Part shown: positions 16,852 to 25,104 of the stretch, piece after piece | Numbering within the stretch: position 1 is the first letter of the stretch | Layout of the letters: every line of letters begins with the position of its first letter | Origin: Mycobacterium pinniadriaticum | GTDB taxonomy: Bacteria > Actinomycetota > Actinomycetes > Mycobacteriales > Mycobacteriaceae | Direction: 5' to 3' | DNA: 49,429 nt | Assembly (NCBI RefSeq): GCF_026242045.1 | Contig: NZ_JAPJDO010000041.1 | Span: forward strand, 1 to 49,429 | The notes under the pieces: generated by a model | What the model was told of the DNA's origin: nothing | Databases searched by the model: none | The model's input: the letters and a program-made list of their open reading frames with translations, nothing else | Position numbers and translations under genes: made by a program

Positions 16852-17730
16852 ATGACGGACGGGCCGACAGCAGGGCAGCCCGAGCCCGTGAAACGGACTG
16901 TCGCTGTCCTGGACTCCGTTATGTCGTATCGGGAGGTCGGGGAGGGCGATCCGGTGCTGTTCCTCCACGGCAACCCGATGAGTTCGTACCTGTGGCGAAA
17001 CATCATGCCCTGGGTCCAAGACCTGGGACGTTGCATCGCCCCGGACCTGATCGGGATGGGCGACTCCGGCCGGCTCGATGCAGACCCTTACCGCTACGTC
17101 ACGCATCGACGGTACTTGGATGCGTTCTGTGCCGAACTGGCGATCGACGACCGGGTGGTCATCGTTGGCCACGATTGGGGAGGAGCGCTCGGATTCGACT
17201 GGGCCAGCCGTCATCCCGATGCGGTCAGGGGGATTGCCTACGGGGAGACCCTGGTGCACCCCTCGGTGGGTGACGAACCGCCGGAGCGCGCGGATCTCAT
17301 CAGGTTCTGCCGGTCGGACGAGGGTGAGAAGACAGTCCTGCACAGCGATTTCATTCTCGACGTATTCCTGAAGGCCAGTGTGCTCACCCCGATGCCTGCC
17401 GAGGTCGAGCAGGAGTACCGGCGGCCCTGGGTGTCCCTGGGGGAGTCCAGACGCCCGACGCTGACCTGGGTTCAGGAAGTGCCGCTGTTGGGTCAGCCAT
17501 CCGATGTCTACGAAGCGATCGGGAACTACGCATCGTGGCTGGCTTCGTCGCCGGTGCCGAAGCTCCTCATCGTGACCACCGAGGGCCAGCTGACCGGAGT
17601 GAATCTCGAGTTCTGTCGAAACTGGCCCAACCAGACAGAAGTGCGCGTTGAGGCGAAGCACTTCTTTCAGGAAGATGCACCCGATGCCGTCGGCGGCGCG
17701 CTGCGAGACTGGCTGCTGTCTCTGCAGTAA
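16852..17730 (+). CDS. dhaA: Haloalkane dehalogenase (alpha/beta hydrolase)
   Basis: A 292-residue member of the haloalkane dehalogenase group (hydrolysis of carbon-halogen bonds). Residues match the DhaA/LinB-type catalytic set: nucleophile Asp108 in GHDWGG, halide-binding Trp109 and Asn41 (HGNP), catalytic acid Glu132 (GIAYGE) and base His270 (KHFFQED). LRDWL at the end is family-typical. The ATG at 16852 has GAGG eight bases upstream; an earlier frame to 16732 would overlap mceF. The gene lies 86 bp after mceF on the same strand. Mycobacteria often carry several such enzymes, and natural substrates are usually unknown. Confidence 0.88.
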   Translation: MTDGPTAGQPEPVKRTVAVLDSVMSYREVGEGDPVLFLHGNPMSSYLWRNIMPWVQDLGRCIAPDLIGMGDSGRLDADPYRYVTHRRYLDAFCAELAIDDRVVIVGHDWGGALGFDWASRHPDAVRGIAYGETLVHPSVGDEPPERADLIRFCRSDEGEKTVLHSDFILDVFLKASVLTPMPAEVEQEYRRPWVSLGESRRPTLTWVQEVPLLGQPSDVYEAIGNYASWLASSPVPKLLIVTTEGQLTGVNLEFCRNWPNQTEVRVEAKHFFQEDAPDAVGGALRDWLLSLQ

Positions 17731-17748
17731 GCCACGAACGCGCAGCCG

Positions 17749-19113
17749 TCAGTCGGCCAGCGCCAAGACTTCCTCGAAACCTGCTGCCAGACAGTCGTAG
17801 AACTCCTCGAAGTCGGGGATTGCGCCGGTGTCGACGTCGATGCCGAGGGCACAGGTGTCCACATACGTCAATAGCGTGACGTTGACCGCAGCTCCGACCG
17901 TCGGGCCGAAGGCATACTGCGCCAACACCTTCGCGCCACCGAGATACACCGGCACCGGAACGCCCGGCACGTCGCTGCACAGGAAGTCCACGTGGCGCAG
18001 GATCGACCCGATGTACCATCGCGGCATCATGTTGAGTGCGCCCGCGATCAATTGCGTATAGGGCAACGATTTCTCGTTGCGCACCCGGTTGGCGCGTTCG
18101 TGGATACCGCTGATGCGTGCTGCCGGATCGGCCACCCCGACCGGAACATCGAACCGCATCAGGGTGATCCGGTTCCCACCCATCTCGTCGCCGTCGCTGC
18201 GCAGGCTGATCGGCATCGTCAGATGCAGGTCGCCGATACTCACGCCGTGCTTGTCGTGATAGCGGCGCAGACCACCGGCCACCCCTGCCACGAACGCGTC
18301 GTTGAGCGCACCGCCGCTCCGGTGGGCAGCGTCCCGAAGCTGCGGCATCGGCACCTCGAGCACCCCCAGTCGGCGAACCAATGTGCGGTCCTTCATCAGC
18401 GGCGACCCGGTCGTGTTCACCGGGCGGACGGTGCGGTACACCGACGCCGCCAGTTCGCCGGCCGACGCTGCCGTCTGCAACGGCTGCCGAATCATGTTGA
18501 CCAGCAGGGGTGGAACGCCCTTCACCGTTTCGGTGGCCGCTTTGCCGATCAGGCCGAGGTTGTACCGCAGGGCATCGCGGTAGCCCGCAAGCGGCGAGGC
18601 TACCCGCACCACCGGCTCGGTCGGCACCACGTCGATGACGCGCGGCTCCTCGGTCAGGTCGAACAGCGTCATCGCGATCTGGACACCGCCGACGCCGTCA
18701 GTCAGAGCGTGGTGGAATTTGCAGAGGACCGCCGCGCCGCCGTCGTCGAGACCCTCGACCAGGGTGACTTCCCACATCGGCCGCGCCCGGTCGAAGTCGG
18801 CCATCGCGGCCAGCCTGGCCATTTCGAGCACCCCCTGGAGGGTGCCCGGCTCCGGCGCCGATACCCGGCGCATGTGGTAGTCCAGATCGAAGTCCGGGGC
18901 GTACTCCCAGCGCGGCGGGGCCGGCGGTGGTGAGTTCACCACCCGCTGGCGGAACATCGGCAGTTCGCGGCTGACCAGATCGAATCGCTCGCGCACCAAG
19001 TCCCAGTCGGGGCACCGGTCGAGAAGGATCACCGTCACCACGGTGGACCTCAGCCGCGGATCGGTTTCCATCGACCAGGTGAACGCGTCTGTGTTACGCA
19101 TGAATTCCGTCAT
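17749..19113 (-). CDS. WS/DGAT-family O-acyltransferase (triacylglycerol or wax ester synthase)
   Basis: A 454-residue member of the WS/DGAT family that esterifies long-chain acyl-CoA to diacylglycerol or fatty alcohols, feeding lipid-droplet stores. The catalytic HHxxxDG motif is HHALTDG at 134-140, and the second half contains the family signature around NDAFVAGVAGGLRRY and PISLRSDGDEMGGNRITLM. The start ATG (19113) is preceded by GGGAG seven bases upstream; a frame to 19152 extends into the intergenic region. A DosR-like box lies about 70 bp upstream (next entry), suggesting hypoxia control, like Tgs1. Convergent with the dehalogenase gene (18-bp gap). Many paralogues exist in mycobacteria, so the specific name is not assigned. 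Confidence 0.92.
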   Translation of the reverse strand: MTEFMRNTDAFTWSMETDPRLRSTVVTVILLDRCPDWDLVRERFDLVSRELPMFRQRVVNSPPPAPPRWEYAPDFDLDYHMRRVSAPEPGTLQGVLEMARLAAMADFDRARPMWEVTLVEGLDDGGAAVLCKFHHALTDGVGGVQIAMTLFDLTEEPRVIDVVPTEPVVRVASPLAGYRDALRYNLGLIGKAATETVKGVPPLLVNMIRQPLQTAASAGELAASVYRTVRPVNTTGSPLMKDRTLVRRLGVLEVPMPQLRDAAHRSGGALNDAFVAGVAGGLRRYHDKHGVSIGDLHLTMPISLRSDGDEMGGNRITLMRFDVPVGVADPAARISGIHERANRVRNEKSLPYTQLIAGALNMMPRWYIGSILRHVDFLCSDVPGVPVPVYLGGAKVLAQYAFGPTVGAAVNVTLLTYVDTCALGIDVDTGAIPDFEEFYDCLAAGFEEVLALAD

Positions 19114-19175
19114 GATGTGCTCCCGACCACAAACGTACGACGGCGGTCGCACTGGGCAGAACCGCTGGCGATCAG

Positions 19176-19195
19176 TTGGGGACTTTGTCCTCTAA
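19176..19195 (-). promoter_or_regulatory. DosR-like box upstream of WS/DGAT gene
   Basis: The 20-bp site reads TTGGGGACTTTGTCCTCTAA on the plus strand. Read on the gene's strand, its right half-site (AAAGTCCCCAA) matches the DosR consensus TTSGGGACTWWAGTCCCSAA at 11 of 11 positions; the left half is degenerate (15 of 20 overall). The centre lies about 72 bp upstream of the start codon. DosR (DevR) activates tgs1 and other dormancy genes under hypoxia. Confidence 0.45.
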
Positions 19196-19237
19196 GACTG
19201 AGGTCTTCAGGCTGGATGGGGCGGCAGTGTCGAGAGT

Positions 19238-19290
19238 GACGTAATGGCAACATCTACTCGCAGTTTCGCGTCCAAACGTCGGTTTGGGCG
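19238..19290 (+). repeat. 53-bp repeat, copy A
   Basis: This block agrees at 45 of 53 positions with the reverse complement of 36973-37025. The ends are identical (11 bp on the left, 17 bp on the right) and the differences lie in the middle. It reads through an ATG at 19244 as MATSTRSFASKRRFGR; the other copy reads MATSTRTSTPKRRFGR. It lies about 70 bp upstream of the alpha/beta hydrolase start, and no ribosome-binding site is evident before the ATG. Confidence 0.75.
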
Positions 19291-19358
19291 TGGAGTCAAG
19301 ACCACATTCCATTCCCGTCTCCAGCGAGGCACAATCGAGCCATGGTGGGCCGGCGGCG

Positions 19359-20612
19359 ATGACATTGAACGAGAAGCGCCGCCGCGCCCACCAGAAACTC
19401 GCCGCGCTGCCCGGTGTGCGGCCGGTTCGCCGCCCGGTGACGCCCACCGGCACCGAGGAATTCGATCTCTACTACGTGCGCACCGGCCGCAAGACCAAGC
19501 ATCCCGTCGTGATCGTCCCTGGTGGGCCGGGTGCGGCCTCGATCGCGCTCTACCGTGGCTTGCGCAGACGGGCCGCGGCCGCAGGCCTCGACGTGATCAT
19601 GATCGAGCACCGCGGTATCGGCATGTCCCGCCACAACGACGCCGGCGCCGACCTGCCGCCCGAGGCGCTCACCGTCGAGCAGGTTGTCGATGACGTCGCC
19701 GCGGTACTCGACGACGCCCAGGTCGACCGCGCGATCATCTACGGCACGTCCTACGGCACCTACATCGCCGCCGGGGTTGGGGTCCGGCACCCGAACCGGG
19801 TGCACGCCATGATCCTGGACTCGCCATTGCTGGCAGGCGACGACATCGAGGTGGTGCGCCGTGCCCTGCGCAATGTGCTCTGGCACGGCGAGGAGCCTGA
19901 AACCAAGGACCTCGCGCTCAAGGTGCGCCGACTTGTCGACGACGGTGTCATGACCCCGACCGCTGCCCAGCTGGCAGCGGCGGTGTACGGCTTCGGCGGG
20001 GCACCACTGCTGGACCGGCAGCTCGACCTTCTCCTGCAGGGCCGGCATCTGTTGTGGACCGGGATGGGGCGGGTCGCCGAGCTGATGGTCGGCCGAAAAG
20101 CGCCGTACCGCAACGAGACCGACCTGGTGGGCCGGATCGCCTACCGCGAGCTGAACTACGCGGGAACCCCTGACGGCCTACCCCTGGACCCTGCGGTGGC
20201 GATGCGTGACTTCGCCCCCGGCGATACTTCGTTCGACGCCGAGCCGTTCGACCTGGTCGCCGAGATGCCGAATTTCATCTGGCCCACCGTTGTCATCTCC
20301 GGGGGTCGCGACCTGACCACACCGCCCGAGGTCGCTGACCGGGTGGCTGGCCTGATCCCCGGGTCGGTGTTGGTGCGGTTGGCCACCACCGGGCACAGCG
20401 TGCTCGACAGCAAGGAGCGGGCCGCGTTGCGGATCGCCTCGGTGCTCGCGGCAGGTCGGCAGGCCGACCTGCCTGAGCAGGCCGGGGCGCTGGACGCCAT
20501 GCCCACCCGTCCCGCGCTGCGCCTGATGGTGTCGGCGATCGGCGCCGCGGCGCGCATCGAGGCGGCGCTGCCCGAGGTGGTCCCGAAACTGGTGCAGCGC
20601 GCTACTTCATGA
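19359..20612 (+). CDS. Alpha/beta hydrolase (proline iminopeptidase-like)
   Basis: A 417-residue alpha/beta hydrolase. GTSYGTY at 129-135 holds the nucleophile Ser131, and the oxyanion motif is VPGGPGA at 53-59. The likely acid and base are Asp318 (VISGGRD) and His346 (TTGHS). The layout (PGGPG, an inserted helical lid about 160-260, then GGRDLTTPPEVA) is that of the proline iminopeptidase / tripeptidyl aminopeptidase branch; the precise substrate cannot be inferred. Start chosen at the ATG at 19359, which leads directly into a typical N-terminal strand; an in-frame extension to 19284 would cross the repeat. Convergent with the oppA gene, overlapping its end by 11 bp. Confidence 0.85.
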   Translation: MTLNEKRRRAHQKLAALPGVRPVRRPVTPTGTEEFDLYYVRTGRKTKHPVVIVPGGPGAASIALYRGLRRRAAAAGLDVIMIEHRGIGMSRHNDAGADLPPEALTVEQVVDDVAAVLDDAQVDRAIIYGTSYGTYIAAGVGVRHPNRVHAMILDSPLLAGDDIEVVRRALRNVLWHGEEPETKDLALKVRRLVDDGVMTPTAAQLAAAVYGFGGAPLLDRQLDLLLQGRHLLWTGMGRVAELMVGRKAPYRNETDLVGRIAYRELNYAGTPDGLPLDPAVAMRDFAPGDTSFDAEPFDLVAEMPNFIWPTVVISGGRDLTTPPEVADRVAGLIPGSVLVRLATTGHSVLDSKERAALRIASVLAAGRQADLPEQAGALDAMPTRPALRLMVSAIGAAARIEAALPEVVPKLVQRATS

Positions 20613-22281
20613 ATCCGATTGCGCTGTAGTTCAAGTCTCCCAGTCCAGCCGGTCCGTAGTTGGCCAGATTGCTGCGCACCGCGACGTTGCCGGCCGACTG
20701 GAACAGCGGCAGGCTGAACACCTCGTCGAAGATCAACTTGTCCACATCGTTGGCCAGGCTGCGCGCCTTGTCCAGGTCGAGCTCGTTCAGCACGTCCTCG
20801 ACCTTGGCGTCGATCTCGGGGCTGCTGATCTTGCCGAAGTTGCTCTCTGCGCCGGTGGTGTAGATCTGGTTCAGGCAGCACAATGCGAAAGCGTCACCCA
20901 CCCAGGAGAATTGGGCGATGTCAAAATCGCCCGGAATGATGTAGTTGGTGAAGAAACCATTGCCGGGCTTGGCATCGATCTCCAGCTTCACCCCGATTTG
21001 GGCCAGGCTGTTCTGGGCGATGAGCGCGACCTGGCGGGTGCTTTGCGCGTCGTAAAGCACGTCGCGGATGACCAGCTGTTTGCCGTCCTTCTCGCGGAAC
21101 TGTCCGTTCTGCTTCCAGCCTAGGGCGTCGAGCTCCTGCTTGGCCTTTTCAGGGTCGTAGGCCACCACTTGGGCGTTGTCTTGATAGCCCTTCTGGCCTG
21201 CCACGAAGATGTGATTGTTCAGTGGCACGGGCGTGTCGACCAGACCGCGTTGTGTCACATCGGCAATAGCCTGCCGGTCGATGCCCTTGGCGACGGCCAA
21301 CCGCAGCGCCTTGTCAGCCAGGATCGCACCGGGCGCGCCGTTGATGGTGAGGTGATACCAGCTCAGGCCGGGCGCCCGCCGGATCGAGATGCCAGGAGTC
21401 CGCCGGGCGATGGTCAGTTCGTCCAGCGAGCCCAGGCCGGTGGCGTCGATCGTGTTGTTCTGCAGTGCTGGAAGTCTCGCTGCGTCATCGAGGACCAGGA
21501 AGGTGAAGGAATCCAATACCGGCGGGGTGCCCCACCACTTCGGATTTCGGGTCAGCACGATGCGCTGTGCGGTGCGGTCCAACGACGAGACCATGAACGG
21601 CCCCGCCGACGGGCCGGGCCCGTTGAGCTGGCCTTTGTTGAACACGTCCGGGCTGGCGGTCATGCTCTTGGGTAGCAGCATGGTGTTGCCGGCGAACATG
21701 CCGCGCCATTCGGCGTAATGCTTGGCAAAGGTGACGACGGCCTGGCGATCGTCGACCCCCCGGGTGACCGATGCGACCCGGTCGCTGCCGTTGGGCGAGG
21801 CGAAGGCGTAGGCCTTGTCCTTGCCGCTGGTTGCGTTGATCTGGGAGGCGATGTCCTCCCAGGTGATCGGGGTGCCGTCAGACCAGACGGCCTTGGGGTT
21901 GATCGTGTAGGTGACGACCTGAGGGTCGGTGCCGGTCAGTTCGACGCTGGTGAAGTAATCGGTGTTGACCTTCATCGAGCCGTCGGCGGCTATCACGAAC
22001 GAGCGGGGCATGGTGGGCCGCAGCATCGCGGCGGTGTTGGCCTCGTTGCCGTCGATGTTGAGGGTGTTCCAGTTCGACGGGAACGAGGTCAGCGCCAGCC
22101 GCAGGTTGCCGCCCTTGCGCAGGGTCGCCGGGTCCTGCGGATTGATATCGCTGGTCGCGCCGAGTTCGGCGTTGCCGCCGGCGGATGGGACTTCCTGCTT
22201 GCCGCTGGAGCACCCGGCCACGACCAACATTGCCGCGCTCATCGAGACGAGCAGACGCAGAATCGCGTTCCGACGGCCCAT
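20602..22281 (-). CDS. oppA: Oligopeptide ABC transporter, substrate-binding lipoprotein OppA
   Basis: A 559-residue extracytoplasmic binding protein of the SBP_bac_5 family. The signal ends in lipobox VVAGCSSG, so Cys24 is lipidated. Family segments: SGKDKAYAFASPNGSDRV, FNKGQLNGPGPSAGPFMVSSLD, KWWGTPP, and LALDLAVAKGIDRQAIA-like (ADKALRLAVAKGIDRQAI). It follows oppD by 46 bp and completes the order oppB-oppC-oppD-oppA as in Rv1283c-Rv1280c. The ATG at 22281 fits the signal peptide; GTGs at 22311 or 22317 add about 10-12 residues and remain possible. M. tuberculosis OppA binds peptides including glutathione; the ligand here is not known. Confidence 0.88.
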   Translation of the reverse strand: MGRRNAILRLLVSMSAAMLVVAGCSSGKQEVPSAGGNAELGATSDINPQDPATLRKGGNLRLALTSFPSNWNTLNIDGNEANTAAMLRPTMPRSFVIAADGSMKVNTDYFTSVELTGTDPQVVTYTINPKAVWSDGTPITWEDIASQINATSGKDKAYAFASPNGSDRVASVTRGVDDRQAVVTFAKHYAEWRGMFAGNTMLLPKSMTASPDVFNKGQLNGPGPSAGPFMVSSLDRTAQRIVLTRNPKWWGTPPVLDSFTFLVLDDAARLPALQNNTIDATGLGSLDELTIARRTPGISIRRAPGLSWYHLTINGAPGAILADKALRLAVAKGIDRQAIADVTQRGLVDTPVPLNNHIFVAGQKGYQDNAQVVAYDPEKAKQELDALGWKQNGQFREKDGKQLVIRDVLYDAQSTRQVALIAQNSLAQIGVKLEIDAKPGNGFFTNYIIPGDFDIAQFSWVGDAFALCCLNQIYTTGAESNFGKISSPEIDAKVEDVLNELDLDKARSLANDVDKLIFDEVFSLPLFQSAGNVAVRSNLANYGPAGLGDLNYSAIGFMK

Positions 22282-22327
22282 TGCGTGCGATTGTGTGTCT
22301 GTTCGCTTCACTGTCACGCAACTGATG

Positions 22328-24175
22328 CTAACGGCGAGTGGGATCCGGTTGCGGGATAGCGGCCAGCAACTTTCTGGTGTATGCGTGCCGCGGGTTGGCG
22401 AAGATCTCATCGGCATCGCCGTACTCGACCATCGCGCCGCGGTACATCACGACGATGCGGTGGGCGAGGTGCTTGACCACCGACAGGTCGTGCGAGACGA
22501 ACAGGTAGGACAGGTCGAATTCGCGCTGCAGGTCCAGTAGCAGATTGATGATGCCCGCCTGGATGGACACGTCGAGCGCCGACACCGGCTCGTCGAGAGC
22601 CAGGATCTTGGGTTGCAAGGCGAGAGCTCGCGCGATCCCGATCCGCTGTTTCTGGCCGCCGGAGAACTCCTGCGCGTAGCGACTGGCATCGGCGCGGCGC
22701 AATCCGACGATCTCCAGCAGCTCTGCCACCCGCGCATCGATGCTTGTCTTGTCGAAGCCGTTGGCGCCCAACGGTTCGGCCAGCAAATCGAAGACGGGTA
22801 GCCGAGGGTCCAGCGAGGCCACCGGATCCTGGAACACCACCTGCAGGTCTCGGCGTAGTTCGCGCCGGCGGGCCGACGTGAGGGCGGCGACGTCGTTGCC
22901 GAGCACTTCGATCGAGCCGGACTGCGGCGCGGTCAACTCGAGGATCTCGTGCAGGGTGGTGGACTTCCCCGATCCGGACTCACCGACGATGCCCACGGTC
23001 TGGCCACGGGGCACCTCGAAACTCAAGCCGTCGACGGCGCGGACCTCGCCGATCTGGCGGCGGAACACCACGCCCTTGGTCAGCCGGTAGGTGCGGACCA
23101 GGTCTTGAACCCTGATCACCACCTCGCGTTCGGTGGCGTCCTCGACGACCGCGGGCTGGGTGGACATGCCGTAGATCTCTGCCGCGGTGCGCCCCTCGAC
23201 CTGGTCGGTACGTACGCACGCCGCCTGGTGGCCATGGCGGTCGGCGACGGGCAGCAGCGTCGGCTCGGCGACTCGGCAGTTGTCGATGGCCAGTGGGCAG
23301 CGCGGTGCGAACGGGCAGCCGGCCGGAAGGTTCACCAGTGACGGTGGCGCACCCGGGATGGGGACCAGCCGAGTGCCCTGTGGTGCGTCGAGGCGCGGCA
23401 CCGAGCCCAGCAGGCCTGCGGTATAGGGCATTCGGCGGTCAAGATATAGGTCGGTGACGGCGGCGACCTCGACCACGCGTCCGGCGTACATCACCAGTGC
23501 GCGGTCGGCGAACTCGGCCACCACTCCCAGATCGTGGGTGATGATCAATACGCCGGCACCGGTGACGTCGCGCGCGGTCTTGAGTACCTCGAGGATCTGG
23601 GCTTGCACGGTGACATCGAGTGCTGTCGTCGGTTCGTCGCAGATCAGCAGATCGGGGTCGTTGGCGATCGCGATCGCGATGACCACCCGCTGGCGTTCAC
23701 CTCCGGACAGTTCGTGGGGGAAGGCGCGCGCTCGTTGCTCGGGTTGGGCGATACCGACGAGCTCAAGCAATTCGACGGCCCGGTTTCGCGCCGCCTGCTT
23801 GCCGATATCGCGGTTGTGCACGGTGATGGCTTCGGCGATCTGATCGCCCACGGTGTAGACCGGCGTCAGTGCGGACATCGGATCCTGGAACACCGTGCCG
23901 ATGCGCCGCCCGCGGATCTTCGACATGTCGGTGTCGGACAAGCCGAGAAGTTCCTGGCCGGCCAGCCGCACCGAGCCAGACACCGCGGCGTACTCGGGCA
24001 GTAGGCCGATGACCGCCATGGCCGCCGCCGACTTGCCCGACCCCGATTCGCCGACCATCGCGACGACCTCGCCCGCCCGGACCTGATAGGTCAAGCCGCG
24101 CACCGCGGTCAGATCGTCGGTGTCGGTCGGGAAGCTGACGGCCAGGTCGCTGACCTCCAGCAGCGTCTCGCTCAT
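22328..24175 (-). CDS. oppD: Oligopeptide ABC transporter, fused double ATPase OppD
   Basis: A 615-residue protein with two ATP-binding domains fused in one chain, as in M. tuberculosis OppD (612 residues). Domain 1: Walker A GESGSGKS at 42-49, signature LSGGERQ, Walker B DLLICDEPT. It is followed by the Cys cluster of oligopeptide ATPases (GCPFAPRCPLAIDNC) at the end of domain 1. Domain 2: second Walker A GESGSGKST, signature FSGGQKQR, Walker B ILALDEPVSALD. The start ATG at 24175 overlaps the oppC stop (ATGA); a frame continuing to 24796 was rejected because it runs antisense to nothing but through oppC. Confidence 0.93.
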   Translation of the reverse strand: MSETLLEVSDLAVSFPTDTDDLTAVRGLTYQVRAGEVVAMVGESGSGKSAAAMAVIGLLPEYAAVSGSVRLAGQELLGLSDTDMSKIRGRRIGTVFQDPMSALTPVYTVGDQIAEAITVHNRDIGKQAARNRAVELLELVGIAQPEQRARAFPHELSGGERQRVVIAIAIANDPDLLICDEPTTALDVTVQAQILEVLKTARDVTGAGVLIITHDLGVVAEFADRALVMYAGRVVEVAAVTDLYLDRRMPYTAGLLGSVPRLDAPQGTRLVPIPGAPPSLVNLPAGCPFAPRCPLAIDNCRVAEPTLLPVADRHGHQAACVRTDQVEGRTAAEIYGMSTQPAVVEDATEREVVIRVQDLVRTYRLTKGVVFRRQIGEVRAVDGLSFEVPRGQTVGIVGESGSGKSTTLHEILELTAPQSGSIEVLGNDVAALTSARRRELRRDLQVVFQDPVASLDPRLPVFDLLAEPLGANGFDKTSIDARVAELLEIVGLRRADASRYAQEFSGGQKQRIGIARALALQPKILALDEPVSALDVSIQAGIINLLLDLQREFDLSYLFVSHDLSVVKHLAHRIVVMYRGAMVEYGDADEIFANPRHAYTRKLLAAIPQPDPTRR

Positions 24176-25104
24176 GACGTTGTCTTCTTCCTGCGGCCAC
24201 GGTGCAGGGTGGTGCTGCCAGGGTCGAAGGCGTCGCGAAGCCCGTCCCCGGTGAGGTTGGCGCACACCAGGATCAGTACCAGCACCCCGGCCGGAAACAG
24301 AAACACCCACGGAAAGGTCGTCGCCGACTTTGTCCCGTCGGCGATCAGGGTGCCCAGCGAGACGTCGGGTGGCTGGATGCCGAAACCCAGGAAGCTCAAC
24401 CCGGTTTCGGCGAGGATCGCGACCGCGACGTTCAGTGCGGCGTCGATGATCAGGATGGAGGCGACGTTGGGAATGACGTGACGGGTGATGATACGGCGGC
24501 TCGAGACACCCATATACCTTGCCGCCTGGACGAACTCGCGCTCCCGCAGGCTCATCGTCAGGCCGCGCACCATCCGGGAGCTCACCATCCAGCTGAATCC
24601 GGCGAGTAGCACGATGAGTAACGCGACGTTGGCCGAATTCTTGGTCAGTGGCGTGAGAATCGCGATCAGGATGAAGCTGGGAACCACAAGCAGTAGGTCC
24701 ACCAGCCACATCAACGTCCGGTCGCGCCACCCCCCGAAATAACCCGCGACCGAACCGACGGTGGCGGCGATTCCCGTCGAGATCACCGCCACGCACACAC
24801 CGATGAGCATCGACTTCTGCATGCCACGCAGAATCTGGGCCAGCAGGTCCTGCCCTAACGCGTTGGTGCCGAACCAGTGCTCGGTGCTGGGCGGGGCCTG
24901 CAACGCGTAGAAGTCCAGATCCGTGTAGGACCAGGGCAGCAGCGGCGGCAACGCATAACAGCCGATGAACAGCACGGCGAGCACCACCAGGGACGCCATC
25001 GCGGCCCGGTTGCTCGCGAACCGACGCAGCACCAGGGTGCGCCGGGAGGTGAACTCCTCGGATTCGACGACGTCCCGGGGGGTGGTGCTGGGCGTTTGCG
25101 TCAT
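24172..25104 (-). CDS. oppC: Oligopeptide ABC transporter permease OppC
   Basis: A 310-residue permease of the BPD_transp_1 family with an OppC-type N-terminal domain. The EAA-type loop is EREFVQAARYMGVSSRRIITRHVIPN. A cytoplasmic lead (TQTPSTTPRDVVESEEFTSRR) is followed by membrane helices starting at ASLVVLAVLFIGCYALPPLLPW. The ATG at 25104 overlaps the oppB stop by 4 bp. Confidence 0.92.
   Translation of the reverse strand: MTQTPSTTPRDVVESEEFTSRRTLVLRRFASNRAAMASLVVLAVLFIGCYALPPLLPWSYTDLDFYALQAPPSTEHWFGTNALGQDLLAQILRGMQKSMLIGVCVAVISTGIAATVGSVAGYFGGWRDRTLMWLVDLLLVVPSFILIAILTPLTKNSANVALLIVLLAGFSWMVSSRMVRGLTMSLREREFVQAARYMGVSSRRIITRHVIPNVASILIIDAALNVAVAILAETGLSFLGFGIQPPDVSLGTLIADGTKSATTFPWVFLFPAGVLVLILVCANLTGDGLRDAFDPGSTTLHRGRRKKTTS

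Noticed and set aside
19244..19693. 149-codon frame starting in the 53-bp repeat
   Set aside because: Beyond the first about 16 codons it overlaps the hydrolase gene in another frame with Arg-rich sequence. Only the short peptide, if anything, might be real.
23763..24200. Second small gene in oppD
   Set aside because: The frame is the +1 shadow of the first ATPase domain; Walker and signature motifs are in the main frame only.
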